Shown: one piece after another, positions 33,906 to 42,689 of the stretch
Numbering within the stretch: the stretch's first letter is position 1
Layout of the letters: each line of letters begins with the position of its first letter
From: Mayfieldus sp963841445
Lineage (GTDB): Bacteria > Actinomycetota > Thermoleophilia > Solirubrobacterales > 70-9
Assembly: GCA_963841445.1 (NCBI GenBank)
Contig: CAWJCP010000001.1
Location: forward strand, 431,912 to 495,911
DNA length: 64,000 nucleotides
Reading direction: 5' to 3'
Position numbers and translations under genes: made by a program
The notes under the pieces: generated by a model
What the model saw: only the letters and a program-made list of their open reading frames with translations
What the model was told of the DNA's origin: nothing
The model's database searches: none

Positions 33906-35516
33906 CTAGCCGCCGTTGCGGCGCAGCATCCGCCCGGTGACCTTGACCAGCGGCGCAATGCCCTCACGAAGCGCCGCGACCCGCTGGCCGTTGCGGCCGT
34001 AGAGGATCCGCGCCGAGGAGCTGATCGCCTTGCCGAGCGACTCGTCGTAGGGGTGCCACCACATGTCCTTCGCGTACGCCGGGTCCCAGGCCATCAGCTT
34101 GATGTTCACGCACTCATAGAAGCCGAACTTCGAGTGCGAGCGGCCGAGGCCGGAGTCCTTGACCCCGCCCCAGGAGCACTGGCAGGCGCCGTGGCTGTAG
34201 GAGTGGTCGTTGATCCAGACCATCCCCGACTCGATCTGGCGCGCGATCCGCTCGCCCTTCTGGCGGTCGGCGGTCCAGACCGAGGCGCCGAGGCCGAACT
34301 CGGAGTCGTTTGCCAGCGCGATCGCCTGCTCGTCGGAGTCGACGACGACGATCGGCAGCACCGGGCCGAAGATCTCCTCGTTCATGATCCGCATCTCGTG
34401 CGTGACCCGGCTCAGCACGACCGGGGCGATGAAATTGCCCGGGCAGGCCGGGCACGTCGACCGGGCCGCCGCAGAGCTTCTCGGCCCCGTTGGCGACCGC
34501 GTCGTCGACCAGCTCGAGCACGATCTCGTACTGCTCGTCGGAGGTCATCGGGCCGATCTCGACGTCCCAGTCGAGCGGGTTGCCGAGCTTCAGCTCACGC
34601 GCCCGCCTCGCGACTTCGGCGATGAACGGCTCGGCGATCTCACGGTGCACATAGACGCGCTCGATTCCCGAGCAGGTCTGGCCGGCGTTCGCGAAGCCGC
34701 CCCAGAGCGCGCCGGAAACCGCGTGATCGAGCTTCGCGTCGGCGCAGACGACCATCGGGTCCTTGCCGCCGAGCTCCAGCACCGAGCCCTTCATCTCGCT
34801 GGCGCAGACCTCGCCGACCTTGCGGCCGACCTCGACCGAGCCGGTGAAGAAGATCTTCCCGGCCGAGGAGCGGGCCAGCGCGTCGCCGATCCGCCCGCCG
34901 CCGTGCACGGTGCGGACCAGGCCCTCCGGCAGCCCCGCCTTCTCGAAGACGCCTCGGATCCGCTCGCCGAGCAGCGGGGTGAGGCTGGCCGGCTTGAGAA
35001 CCACCCCGTTGCCGGCCTCAGCGCGATCGCCACTTCGCCGAAGGGGATCGACCAGGGGTAGTTCCAGGGGGCGATCACGCCGACGACGCCGATCGGCTCG
35101 TAGCGGAAGTGGGCCGGCTTCCCGATCAGGAACGTCTGAGCGTTCTTGATCTTCTCGTCGGCGAGGATCTTCGGCCCGTTGTCGGCGCACCAGTGCAGCA
35201 GGTCGATGGTCGGCAGCAGCTCCATCGTCAAGGACTCGGCGCGTGGCTTTCCCTGCTCCGAGGAGAGCAGCTCGGCGATCTCGTCGAGCTCGTCGAGGAC
35301 GACGTCGGCGGCGCGGCGCATGTAACGGCCGCGGTCCTCGAGGGTCAGCTCCGCCCAGGCCGGCTGCACGCGGGCGACGTCGTCGACGATCCCCTGCACC
35401 TGCTCGGGCGTGATCGTCTCCACCGTCCCGAGCGACTCGCCGCTGGCCGGGTTAAGCGACTCGAGCTTGTCTTCGGCGACGCTGGACTGGGGCTGGGTTG
35501 CGGTGGCGGATTCCAC
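33906..35516 (-). CDS. Aldehyde dehydrogenase (two frameshifts)
   Basis: GTG 35516 with SD GAGGAG opens the protein. The order is: VGVIAPWNYPWSIPFGEVAI, a shift near 35020 (a missing G), GNGVVLKPASLTPLLGERI, FFTGSVEVGRKVGEV, LELGGKDPMVV with the general-base Glu, FANAGQTCSGIERVYV with the catalytic Cys, a shift near 34440 (an extra G), then NEEIFGPVLPIVVV and WGGVKDSGLGRSHSKFG. All active-site parts are present once the two G-run errors are corrected. It resembles succinate-semialdehyde-type dehydrogenases. Substrate unknown. Confidence 0.82.
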
Positions 35517-35534
35517 GGGCACTCCTCGGTCGGG

Positions 35535-35549
35535 TACACCGCAAGTGTA
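35535..35549. promoter_or_regulatory. Operator-like inverted repeat over the aldehyde dehydrogenase -10 box
   Basis: TACAC-N5-GTGTA is a perfect inverted repeat. On the minus strand TACACT (35549-35544) fits a -10 element about 28 nt before the GTG at 35516. A repressor bound here would block transcription. The rest of 35517-35766 shows no gene. Confidence 0.4.
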
Positions 35550-35745
35550 TGGAGGCGGCGTCGCCCGGCGAGGATTCGCATGCCCGCAAGACGCGCGACC
35601 GGAGGCCCCCCAGTCCGGGTCTCCGGTCGCGGCATCCGCCCCCTGGCAACTCCTGATCAGGGCGACCGTAAAACCCGATTTCGAAGGCCAAGTTGCGCGG
35701 AGATTGGACGGCCGCGAAACGAAGTGGAGCGGCAGGTGCATGTCA

Positions 35746-35760
35746 GGCGGCGAAGCCGCC
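35746..35760 (-). terminator. Hairpin downstream of rarA
   Basis: GGCGGC-TTC-GCCGCC on the minus strand begins 7 nt after the rarA stop. The stem is strong, but no T-run follows. Confidence 0.4.
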
Positions 35761-35766
35761 GCAACT

Positions 35767-37092
35767 TCAGTCGAAGCGCCGGCGAAGCTGCTCCAGACGC
35801 CTGCGCAGTTCTTCCTCGAAGCCTCGATCGGTCGGCTCGTAGAAGCGCCGGTCCTCCAATCCCTCCGGCATCAGCTGCTGCTCGGAGACGCCGCCGGGCT
35901 GGTCGTGCGGATAGGAGTAGCCGATCCCTCTCCCAAGCTTCTCGGCGCCCGGGTAATGGGCGTCGCGCAGGTACTCGGGCGGCGGCTTCGCGCCCCGCTC
36001 GCGGATCTCGGCCGTCGCCGCCGCGATCGCCGCCGTCGACGCATTGGACTTCGGCGCCAGGGCCAGGTAGGCCGTCGCCTGGGCGAGGTTCAGCGCGCAC
36101 TCCGGCATTCCGACCCGATCGACAGCCTGGCCGGCGGCGGTCGCGACGACCAGCGCCTGCGGGTCGGCGTTGCCGATGTCCTCGGAGGCGAGGATCACCA
36201 TCCGCCGGGCGATGAAGCGCGGGTCCTCGCCGCCCTCCAGCATCACCGCCAGGTAGTAGAGCGACGCGTCCGGGTCCGACCCCCGAGTCGCCTTGATCCA
36301 GGCCGAGATGTAGTCGTAGTGGCGGTCACCCTCGCGGTCGTAGTCGAGCGCCTTGCGCTGCAGGGCGTCCTCGACCGCGGCGATGTCGATCTCGCCGCCG
36401 GCGGAGCGCTCTACCGCGCGCTCCAGCGCCGAGAGCGCGACCCGGGCGTCGCCGCCGCTGCGCGCAGCCAGCATCGCCAGCGCCTCGTCGGAGATCGGCG
36501 GCGGGTCGGGGATCCCGCGCTGGTCGGAGAGCGCCCGCCGCAGAAGTGCCTCGACGTCATCCGGCTCCAGCGCCCGCAGCTCGTAGATCTGCGAGCGCGA
36601 GAGCAGCGCCGAGTTGACCTCGAAATAGGGGTTCTCCGTGGTGGCGCCGATCAGCGTCAGCAGACCTTCCTCGACCGCCGGCAGCAGCGCATCCTGCTGG
36701 GCCTTGTTGAAGCGGTGGATCTCGTCGAGGAAGAAGATCGTCGGGCGGCCTGTGGCCCGGCGCCGCTCCTCGGCCCGCTCGATCGCGGCCCGGATCTCCG
36801 CCCGCCCGGCGTTCACCGCCGATTCCTCCTCGAAGGCGGCGTCGCTGTGGACCGCGGCGACTCGCGCCAGCGTCGTCTTGCCGCTCCCCGGCGGTCCGTA
36901 GAGGATCGCGCTGTGCAGATGGCCGGACTCGATCGCGCCGCGCAGCGCCGAGCCGGGGGCGAGCAGGTGCCCCTGGCCGACCAGCTCGTCGAGGTTGCGC
37001 GGCCGCATCCGCGCCGCCAGCGGCGCTTCGGACTCCGGCACGCTGGTGCGGCGCTCAGTCGCTTCCCCGCTCTCGAACAGGCGCTCTTCCAC
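35767..37092 (-). CDS. rarA: Replication-associated recombination protein A (AAA ATPase)
   Basis: 441 aa from GTG 37092 (VEERLFESGEATER). The DnaX/RuvB-like core has LDELVGQGHLLAPGSALR, Walker A YGPPGSGKTTLAR, Walker B IFFLDEIHRFNK and sensor 1 GATTENPYFEVN. The C-terminal MgsA/WRNIP1 tetramerisation domain ends GIGYSYPHDQPGG and EGLEDRRFYEPTDRG. It acts at stalled forks with SSB. An in-frame extension of over 100 residues upstream lacks conservation and lies antisense to the patatin gene, so it was cut. Confidence 0.94.
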   Translation of the reverse strand: MEERLFESGEATERRTSVPESEAPLAARMRPRNLDELVGQGHLLAPGSALRGAIESGHLHSAILYGPPGSGKTTLARVAAVHSDAAFEEESAVNAGRAEIRAAIERAEERRRATGRPTIFFLDEIHRFNKAQQDALLPAVEEGLLTLIGATTENPYFEVNSALLSRSQIYELRALEPDDVEALLRRALSDQRGIPDPPPISDEALAMLAARSGGDARVALSALERAVERSAGGEIDIAAVEDALQRKALDYDREGDRHYDYISAWIKATRGSDPDASLYYLAVMLEGGEDPRFIARRMVILASEDIGNADPQALVVATAAGQAVDRVGMPECALNLAQATAYLALAPKSNASTAAIAAATAEIRERGAKPPPEYLRDAHYPGAEKLGRGIGYSYPHDQPGGVSEQQLMPEGLEDRRFYEPTDRGFEEELRRRLEQLRRRFD

Positions 37093-37115
37093 CCCGCTGA
37101 GTATGCCGCCGTCGC

Positions 37116-38057
37116 TCAGCCTGGTGCGGCAACCTCTCCGAGGGTGTTGCGCCCGCTCGGGTGACCGGCGAAGAACTCCTTCCCGGCCTCGTAGCCGGAG
37201 CGGTAGAGGAAGTCGCGTTGCGCGGAGCTGAGCTTGAAGTCGAGCGTCTCGACGTCGCCGGTCGGGATCGAGACCACCCGGTCGCCGAAGGCGAGCAGCT
37301 CGTGGCGATCGAATGCGTTCATCGCTGTCTCGAGGATTCCCCAAGCCATGTCGATCGGCCAGTCGAGACCGCCGATCTCGCGCTGGGAGGGATGTTCGGC
37401 TCCGAAACCCGAGTGGAGGCGGAAGCCCCACGTGGGTTGGCGGGGCTGGGTGCGGTCGAAGACGAAGACCGGGAAGGCGCTCGCGACGCCCCCGTCGACG
37501 AGCACACCGTCCTTGCCGGTGGCCCGGTCGCGCAGCCCCAGCGGTGGGAAGTAATACGGATACCCGGCGCTGATCCGCACCGCCTCTGCGATCGAGAACT
37601 CCTCCGGGCGCAGCGGCTTGCCGTGCTCGTCCTCGTAGAGACCGACGTCGTCAGGAAGGACGACGAGGCGGGAGTGAGCGAGATCGCAGCCGACCACCTG
37701 AAGGCGCCCGTCGAGCTCGCCGAAGACCCGGGCCGGCTGCGGCGCGTCGCGCAAGAGGCCCTCGATCCACTCCTGAAGCCCTTGGCCGCGGGTGAGGCCG
37801 TGGCGCCTGACCAGGTTGACGGCACGGCCGAAGACGTTGGTCGTGTCGGCGATCCGCGAGTAGTCGGTCGCCCCCAGGGCTTCGCGAATTCCCGTCGCGT
37901 CGTAGCCGACCGCGAGCGCCATCGCGGCAATCGCGCCGGCGGAGGTGCCGGCGAGCCGCTCCCACTGCGAGTAGCCGGCCTCCTCGGCTGCCTTGATCGC
38001 CCCAGCGAACGCGATGCCCTTCACACCGCCGCCGGAGAAGACGCCGTCTGCGCGCAC
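37116..38057 (-). CDS. Patatin-like phospholipase
   Basis: 313 aa lipid acyl hydrolase. The oxyanion glycine motif is GVFSGGGVKGIAFAGA, the nucleophile elbow GTSAGAIAAMA, and the dyad Asp is in VDGGVASAFPVF. GYPYYFPPLGLRD is the usual segment before it. No signal peptide, so it probably acts in the cytoplasm or on the inner membrane face. It lies 23 nt upstream of rarA on the same strand. Confidence 0.9.
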   Translation of the reverse strand: MRADGVFSGGGVKGIAFAGAIKAAEEAGYSQWERLAGTSAGAIAAMALAVGYDATGIREALGATDYSRIADTTNVFGRAVNLVRRHGLTRGQGLQEWIEGLLRDAPQPARVFGELDGRLQVVGCDLAHSRLVVLPDDVGLYEDEHGKPLRPEEFSIAEAVRISAGYPYYFPPLGLRDRATGKDGVLVDGGVASAFPVFVFDRTQPRQPTWGFRLHSGFGAEHPSQREIGGLDWPIDMAWGILETAMNAFDRHELLAFGDRVVSIPTGDVETLDFKLSSAQRDFLYRSGYEAGKEFFAGHPSGRNTLGEVAAPG

Positions 38058-38094
38058 GAAGCGGAGCTTCGCAAAGGCGAAGGTCGGATGCGGC

Positions 38095-38100
38095 TAAGGT
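38095..38100 (+). promoter_or_regulatory. Putative -10 box TAAGGT (leaderless start)
   Basis: TAAGGT ends 6 nt before the ATG at 38107. No ribosome site is present, so the message is probably leaderless. Confidence 0.4.
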
Positions 38101-38106
38101 GGCGGC

Positions 38107-39444
38107 ATGGAGCAGAGCTCGGTCCAAAGGCAGGTCCCTGCGGGCCTCGGAGGCGAAGCGGTCGACCTGCTGCAGCGGCTGATCCGCTTCAACACCGTCA
38201 ATCCGCCCGGCAACGAGCAGGAGGCGCAGGACTTCCTCTCCGCGCAGCTCGGCGATGCCGGCTTCGGATGCGAGCAGCTCGCCGCCGAGCAGGGCCGCCC
38301 CAACCTGGTCGCGAGGCTGGGCGGCGAATCGGAGGGCCCCTCGCTGGCGATGATCTGCCACGTCGACACCGTCCCCGCCGACGCCGACGAGTGGTCGCGG
38401 GACCCCTGGGGAGGCGACCTTCACGAGGACTACGTCTGGGGCCGCGGCGCCCTCGACATGAAGGACCAGGTCGCCTCGGAGGCGGCGGCCTGCATCCGCC
38501 TGGCCCGGGACGGCTGGCGGCCCGAGCGCGGCGAGCTGCTGATGATCGCGACCGCCGACGAGGAGACCGGCGCCCATGCGGGAGCCAAGTGGCTTTGCGA
38601 GCAGCATCCCGAGAAGGTGCGCTGTGACTACGTCGTAAACGAGGGGGCCGGGATCGCGATCGATTTCGACGGCCGCCGCTTCTACACCCTCGCGGTTGGC
38701 GAGAAGGGGGTCTTCCGCTTCCACCTGCGCGCCCATGGCGTCGCCGGTCACGCCTCGCTGCCACTGGTCGGCGACAACGCGCTGCTCAAGCTCGCGCCGC
38801 TGATCGAGCGCCTGCGCGACCAGCCTCCCCCCGAATCGACACCGGACACCGATCTCTTTCTCGAGCGCCTGCTCGGCGAGGCGCCGAACGACCTCTCCTC
38901 CGCGCTTGAGCAGGTCCGGGCCGCCGACCCGCTGCTCGGGGCGTTGCTCGCCGGGCCGATGCTCGGGGTGACGCTGACCCCGACCAAGGCCCATGCCTCG
39001 GACAAGGACAACGTCGTGCCCTCGCGCGCCGAGGTGCTGGTCGACTGCCGGGTGCCTCCGGGCATGGGCGAGGACGACGTCCGCCAGCGAGCCGCGGCGG
39101 TGATCGGCGAAGGTGACTACGAGATCGAATTCGTCGAGAAGGTGGTCGGCAACCGCTCCGACTTCTCCGGGCCGCTCGCCGAAGCGGTCGAGGGATGGGT
39201 GTCGGAGGTCGAGCCCGAGGCCGAGGTGCTTCCCCTGGTGATGCCGGGGTTCAGCGACAGCCACTGGTTCCGCAGGGCTTTCGACGCGACCGTGTTCGGG
39301 TTCTGCCCGCAGGGCACGATGAGCCTTGCCGAGGCCGTGCCCCTGATCCACGCCGCCGACGAGCGCGTCGCGGTCGCCGACGTCGAGCTGATGGCCGGCT
39401 TCTTTTACGACCTGCCGCAACGACTTCTGTCGAACGATGGCTGA
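38107..39444 (+). CDS. M20 family metallopeptidase (ArgE/DapE/ACY1-like)
   Basis: 445 aa. Zinc ligands appear in MICHVDTVPAD (His), GRGALDMKDQVA (Asp) and ADEETGAHAGAKW (base and ligand Glu). The dimerisation lid is at AHGVAGHASLPLVGDNAL, and the last ligands lie near the C-terminus. Members hydrolyse N-acyl amino acids or dipeptides. The substrate is not clear from sequence. It overlaps the DUF1385 gene by 8 nt. Confidence 0.9.
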   Translation: MEQSSVQRQVPAGLGGEAVDLLQRLIRFNTVNPPGNEQEAQDFLSAQLGDAGFGCEQLAAEQGRPNLVARLGGESEGPSLAMICHVDTVPADADEWSRDPWGGDLHEDYVWGRGALDMKDQVASEAAACIRLARDGWRPERGELLMIATADEETGAHAGAKWLCEQHPEKVRCDYVVNEGAGIAIDFDGRRFYTLAVGEKGVFRFHLRAHGVAGHASLPLVGDNALLKLAPLIERLRDQPPPESTPDTDLFLERLLGEAPNDLSSALEQVRAADPLLGALLAGPMLGVTLTPTKAHASDKDNVVPSRAEVLVDCRVPPGMGEDDVRQRAAAVIGEGDYEIEFVEKVVGNRSDFSGPLAEAVEGWVSEVEPEAEVLPLVMPGFSDSHWFRRAFDATVFGFCPQGTMSLAEAVPLIHAADERVAVADVELMAGFFYDLPQRLLSNDG

Positions 39445-40346
39445 GCAAGGCAACTCGAACCCCGGTACCCCCGGACGCGAAGCGGAGGAGGTGCCGGGCA
39501 ATGGTTCGAGAGCGCCGAGCGGAGCGAGTACGCCGGCGGAAGATGGTTCTCCCATTCGCCTCGGCGGAATGGCGCTGCGCAACGGGCTGCTGATCCACGG
39601 ACCCGACCCACTGGGCCGCCGCGGTACGCGACGCCGATGGCGAGATCCAGGTCGCCTCGCACCCGAAGCCGACCCTCGCCCCCCGGCTGACCGGCCGGGT
39701 GCCGCTGCTGCGCGGGCCGGTCCGGCTCGCCGAGGCGATGGCGGTGGTGCCGATCGTCCGCCGGCGCCTGCGGGCCGCCCGGCTCCCGTTCGAGGACCGC
39801 GGGGTGATCGCGGCGATCCTCGCCACCCTCGCGCTCAGCTCGCTGCTGCGCCGTCGCTTTGCGGCGACGCCACTGCGCGAGGGGGTCCTGCAGGCGATCG
39901 GCGTCGTCCCGGCGCTGGTCGCGCTGCGCGACCACGACCTCGCCGCCTACCACGGGGTCGAGCACAAGGCGATCGGCGCCTACGAGCAGGGCTCCGACGA
40001 CCCCGCCAGCGTCCCCAAGGAGCATCGGCGCTGCGGCTCCAACCTGATCGCCCCGATGGTCGTGCTCTCAGCCGGCGGGACGGTGCTGCTCGAGCGGCTG
40101 GTCGAGAGTCCGGGCCCGGTCGCCCGCGCCGGCGTCGGGCTCGGCGGCGCCGGGATCGCGGTCGAGATGTTCGCCTGGAGCGACCGCCACAGCGACACGA
40201 CCCTGGCCCGCGCCTTCCACGCGCCCGGGCACGAGATCCAGCGGCTGATCGCGACCCGCGAGCCGACGCCGGAGCAACTTGAGGTCGGGATCGCGGCGCT
40301 CGCCGAGATCCTCCGGGTCGAGGTGCAGGGCGACGCCGCTCAGTAG
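39437..40346 (+). CDS. DUF1385 membrane protein (frameshifted)
   Basis: ATG 39437 reads GSPIRLGGMALRNGLLIHGP, then breaks in a CCC run near 39604. After dropping one C it continues THWAAAVRDADGEIQVAS, PRLTGRVPLLRGPVRLAEAM and AYHGVEHKAIGAYEQGSD, and the Cys-containing HRRCGSNLIAPMVV. These match the DUF1385 pattern throughout (GGMAL, H-E-K cluster, RCGT). Several hydrophobic stretches suggest a membrane protein. The function is unknown. It overlaps the M20 gene and is followed by the epimerase promoter inside its end. Confidence 0.8.
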
Positions 40347-40349
40347 GTT
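40344..40349 (+). promoter_or_regulatory. Putative -10 box TAGGTT
   Basis: TAGGTT overlaps the stop of the DUF1385 gene (TAG 40344-40346) and ends 7 nt before the TTG at 40357. This favours TTG 40357 over another in-frame TTG at 40348, which lies inside the box. Confidence 0.4.
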
Positions 40350-40356
40350 GGAATCC

Positions 40357-40761
40357 TTGTTCGAACGCATCGATCACATCGGCGTCGCCGTCGAGGACCT
40401 CGCCTCCGCGATCTCGCTCTACGAGCGAAGCTTCGAGATGCAGCTCGCGCATCGCGAGACGGTCGAGTCGCAGGGCGTCGAGGCGGTGTTGCTCGACGTC
40501 GGCGAGGGCCACGTCGAGCTGCTGCGCCCGCTCGGGCCCGAGACCGCGGTCGGCAAGTTCATCGCCAAGCGCGGACCGGGCCTGCACCACGTCGCCTACG
40601 CGGTCAGCGACATCGACGCGACGCTGGCGTCGTTGAAGGAGGGCAGCGTCGAGCTGATCGACTCAGAGCCGCGAGTCGGGATTCGCGGCAGCCGGGTGGC
40701 GTTCCTTGCGCCCCGCTCCACCGGTAGCGTGCTTACCGAGATCGTGGAGCCCGCGCACTGA
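40357..40761 (+). CDS. mce: Methylmalonyl-CoA epimerase
   Basis: 134 aa, VOC fold. Metal ligands: FERIDHIGVAVEDL (His), VELLRPLGPETAVGKF (Glu), RGPGLHHVAYAVSDI (His) and VLTEIVEP (Glu), as in MCE. It interconverts (R)- and (S)-methylmalonyl-CoA in propionate and branched-chain metabolism. The mutase genes are not in the window. The TTG start is chosen from the promoter position and the conserved N-terminus. Confidence 0.9.
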   Translation: MFERIDHIGVAVEDLASAISLYERSFEMQLAHRETVESQGVEAVLLDVGEGHVELLRPLGPETAVGKFIAKRGPGLHHVAYAVSDIDATLASLKEGSVELIDSEPRVGIRGSRVAFLAPRSTGSVLTEIVEPAH

Positions 40762-40762
40762 C

Positions 40763-40981
40763 ATGGCTGAGCGAGTCGACATCGGCTTCATCGGCGGCCA
40801 GGTTCTGACCGTGCGCCTCGATGACGGGGCGCTTGAGGGCCTGCGCCGCGCGCTTCAGTCCGGCTCCGGCTGGCAGGACCTCGAGGCCGAGGACGGCCAG
40901 GTGGCGCTCGACCTCGCCAAGGTCGCCTACGTGCGGCTCGATTCCGGCGAGCACCGGGTCGGCTTCATCACCGAGTCCTGA
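40763..40981 (+). CDS. Small DUF3107-like protein
   Basis: 72 aa, beta-rich: IGFIGGQVLTVRLDDGALEG, then QVALDLAKVAYVRLDSGEHR, ending VGFITES. The pattern is loosely like the actinobacterial DUF3107 family (AYVxIG...RVGF). It starts one nt after the epimerase stop, and its TGA overlaps the methyltransferase ATG (TGATG). The role is unknown. Confidence 0.7.
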   Translation: MAERVDIGFIGGQVLTVRLDDGALEGLRRALQSGSGWQDLEAEDGQVALDLAKVAYVRLDSGEHRVGFITES

Positions 40982-41625
40982 TGCGCGCGCGGACCCTGCT
41001 GCTGCTCGCCGGCGCGGCGACGCTCGGTGCGGCGCTCTGGTGGCGCAACAACCCCTCCGCCTGCCCCTACGGCCAGAAGTTCTGGGTCGAGGCTCCGCAT
41101 CCGATCATCACCCGCGGGCGGCTGCGGGCGGTGCTCGAACCCCGGCCGGGAGAGCGCGTCCTCGAGATCGGCCCGGGAACCGGCTACTACACGCTCGACG
41201 TCGCCGAGTGGGTGGGCCCGAGCGGGACGGTGGAGATCTTCGACCTCCAGCAGGAGTTCCTCGACCACACGCTCGATCGGGCCGAGCAGCGCGGGCTCTC
41301 GAACGTCGAAGCGACGCAGGGCGACGCGACCGAGCTGCCCTACGAGGACGCCTCGATCGACGCCGTCGTGCTGACCGCGGTGCTGGGCGAGGTCCCCGAC
41401 CGTGCCGCTGCCCTGCGCGAGATCGAGCGGGTGCTGCGGCCGGGCGGCCGGCTTGTGGTCGGCGAGCTGTTCGGCGATCCCCACTTCACGACCTTTCGCT
41501 CGTTGCAGGGGCAGTGTGGGGATGCGGCCTTGCAGCTCGAGCGGCGCTCCGGCAACTGGCTCGGGTACTTCGCCCGTTTCACGTCGGCGTCTCCGCCGCC
41601 AGGGCGCGTCGTGGCCGCCAGCTAG
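40981..41625 (+). CDS. Class I SAM-dependent methyltransferase with membrane anchor
   Basis: 214 aa. One N-terminal hydrophobic segment (LLLLAGAATLGAALWW) may anchor it. SAM motif I is VLEIGPGTGYYTLDVAEWV, an acidic end of strand 2 is in TVEIFDLQQEF, and the later motifs are VEATQGDATELPYEDAS and VLRPGGRLVVGELF. UbiE/Methyltransf_11-like. Substrate unknown, perhaps a lipid or quinone. Its TAG shares CTAG with the convergent BtrH-like gene. Confidence 0.85.
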   Translation: MRARTLLLLAGAATLGAALWWRNNPSACPYGQKFWVEAPHPIITRGRLRAVLEPRPGERVLEIGPGTGYYTLDVAEWVGPSGTVEIFDLQQEFLDHTLDRAEQRGLSNVEATQGDATELPYEDASIDAVVLTAVLGEVPDRAAALREIERVLRPGGRLVVGELFGDPHFTTFRSLQGQCGDAALQLERRSGNWLGYFARFTSASPPPGRVVAAS

Positions 41626-42650
41626 CTTTCGGCGCGCGCTTCGGCTTGCTGATCGCGGCCGGCGAGGTGGCTCCAGAGCGCTTCCTCGCTCGCCGAGGAC
41701 GGCGTTGGTCAGCTCGCCGATCCGGCTCCAGGTGCCTGGCTGTGGGTCCTCCTGCTCGCTTGCCTCGTGAAAAGCGCCGGCGAGCGTCGTCCAGCTCGGC
41801 CGCCGCCGTCGCGGCAAGCCCGGCGCCCTGGCGTTCGCCGACCTCATCGAGGAAGCGCGCGTACATGAGCCGGAAGTTGCCGCCGCCGGTCCCGCGGCGC
41901 TCGATCACCTGGTAGCCGAAGCGCGCACACCACTGCCAGTCGGGGGCGTCCCGCGGCCAGCGCGCGACCTGCTCCGCGACCTGGCGCAGCGCCGGCAGCC
42001 CGGCGAACTGGCCAAAGCTCGGCTCGACCATCTCCTTCGTCGCCTGCGCGATCGCCGCGCCCGCCGACTCGTCGCAACCGCTCCGGCTCGGCTTCTGCGC
42101 TGACCGTGAACATGTGGCCCCGCAGCGAGAAGGCAGGGTGGTCGCCGTGGCGCGCCTCCCGCAGGCTCTCGATCCGACAGACCTGGAGCTCCTCGAAGCC
42201 GGTGTCGGAGAGGTAGACGTTGTCGTCGTCATAGCCGGCGAGCACGACCGCGTGGCCGGGAAAGTGGGCCGACTTGCCGTAGTGATCGAGGTAGTAGAGG
42301 TCGGTGAGCAGCAGCGCCGGCTGCCCGGCGTCGACCTTTGCCCGCGCGGCGTCCCAGGCGGCGTCGGGCTCGTCGAAAGTCTCCAGCTGGAGCGGGGCGC
42401 CGCTGAGCTCGAGGAAGTTGTTCTCAAGCTGCGCCGTGCGCCCGTTGAACCAGCGCGTCGGCGACGCCGCCTCGAGCACCAGGTAGTAGAAGCTCGCCCC
42501 CGCGCCGAGCCCGAAGGCCATCTCCTCGCTGAGCTCTACGCCGTGGTGGGCGAGCAGGTTGCGCAGCGCGGTCGAGCCGCAGTGGTGTCCGGGCCGGTGC
42601 TCGTAGCCGGGGATCAGATGACGCTCTGTGGAGACCTCCATCGGCTCCAT
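41622..42650 (-). CDS. BtrH N-terminal-domain protein (frameshifted)
   Basis: ATG 42650 opens RPGHHCGSTALRNLLAHHGV, with the Cys that is the acyl nucleophile in BtrH-type enzymes, then LLLTDLYYLDHYGKSAHFPG and HAVVLAGYDDDNVYLSDTGF. A shift near 42080 leads to WCARFGYQVIERRGTGGGNF, and another near 41815 to WTTLAGAFHEASEQEDPQ. A last one leads to ALWSHLAGRDQQAEARAES and TAG at 41622. The family shuttles acyl groups between carrier proteins and small molecules. Three one-base shifts suggest consensus error or decay. Confidence 0.72.
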
Positions 42651-42689
42651 TGTGAGGGACGAGCGCCGTGGGCGGTCGGTTCGCTGGCC

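Noticed and set aside
35767..37431. Long N-terminal extension of RarA
   Set aside because: The extra residues before GTG 37092 are unlike any RarA and lie opposite the patatin gene.
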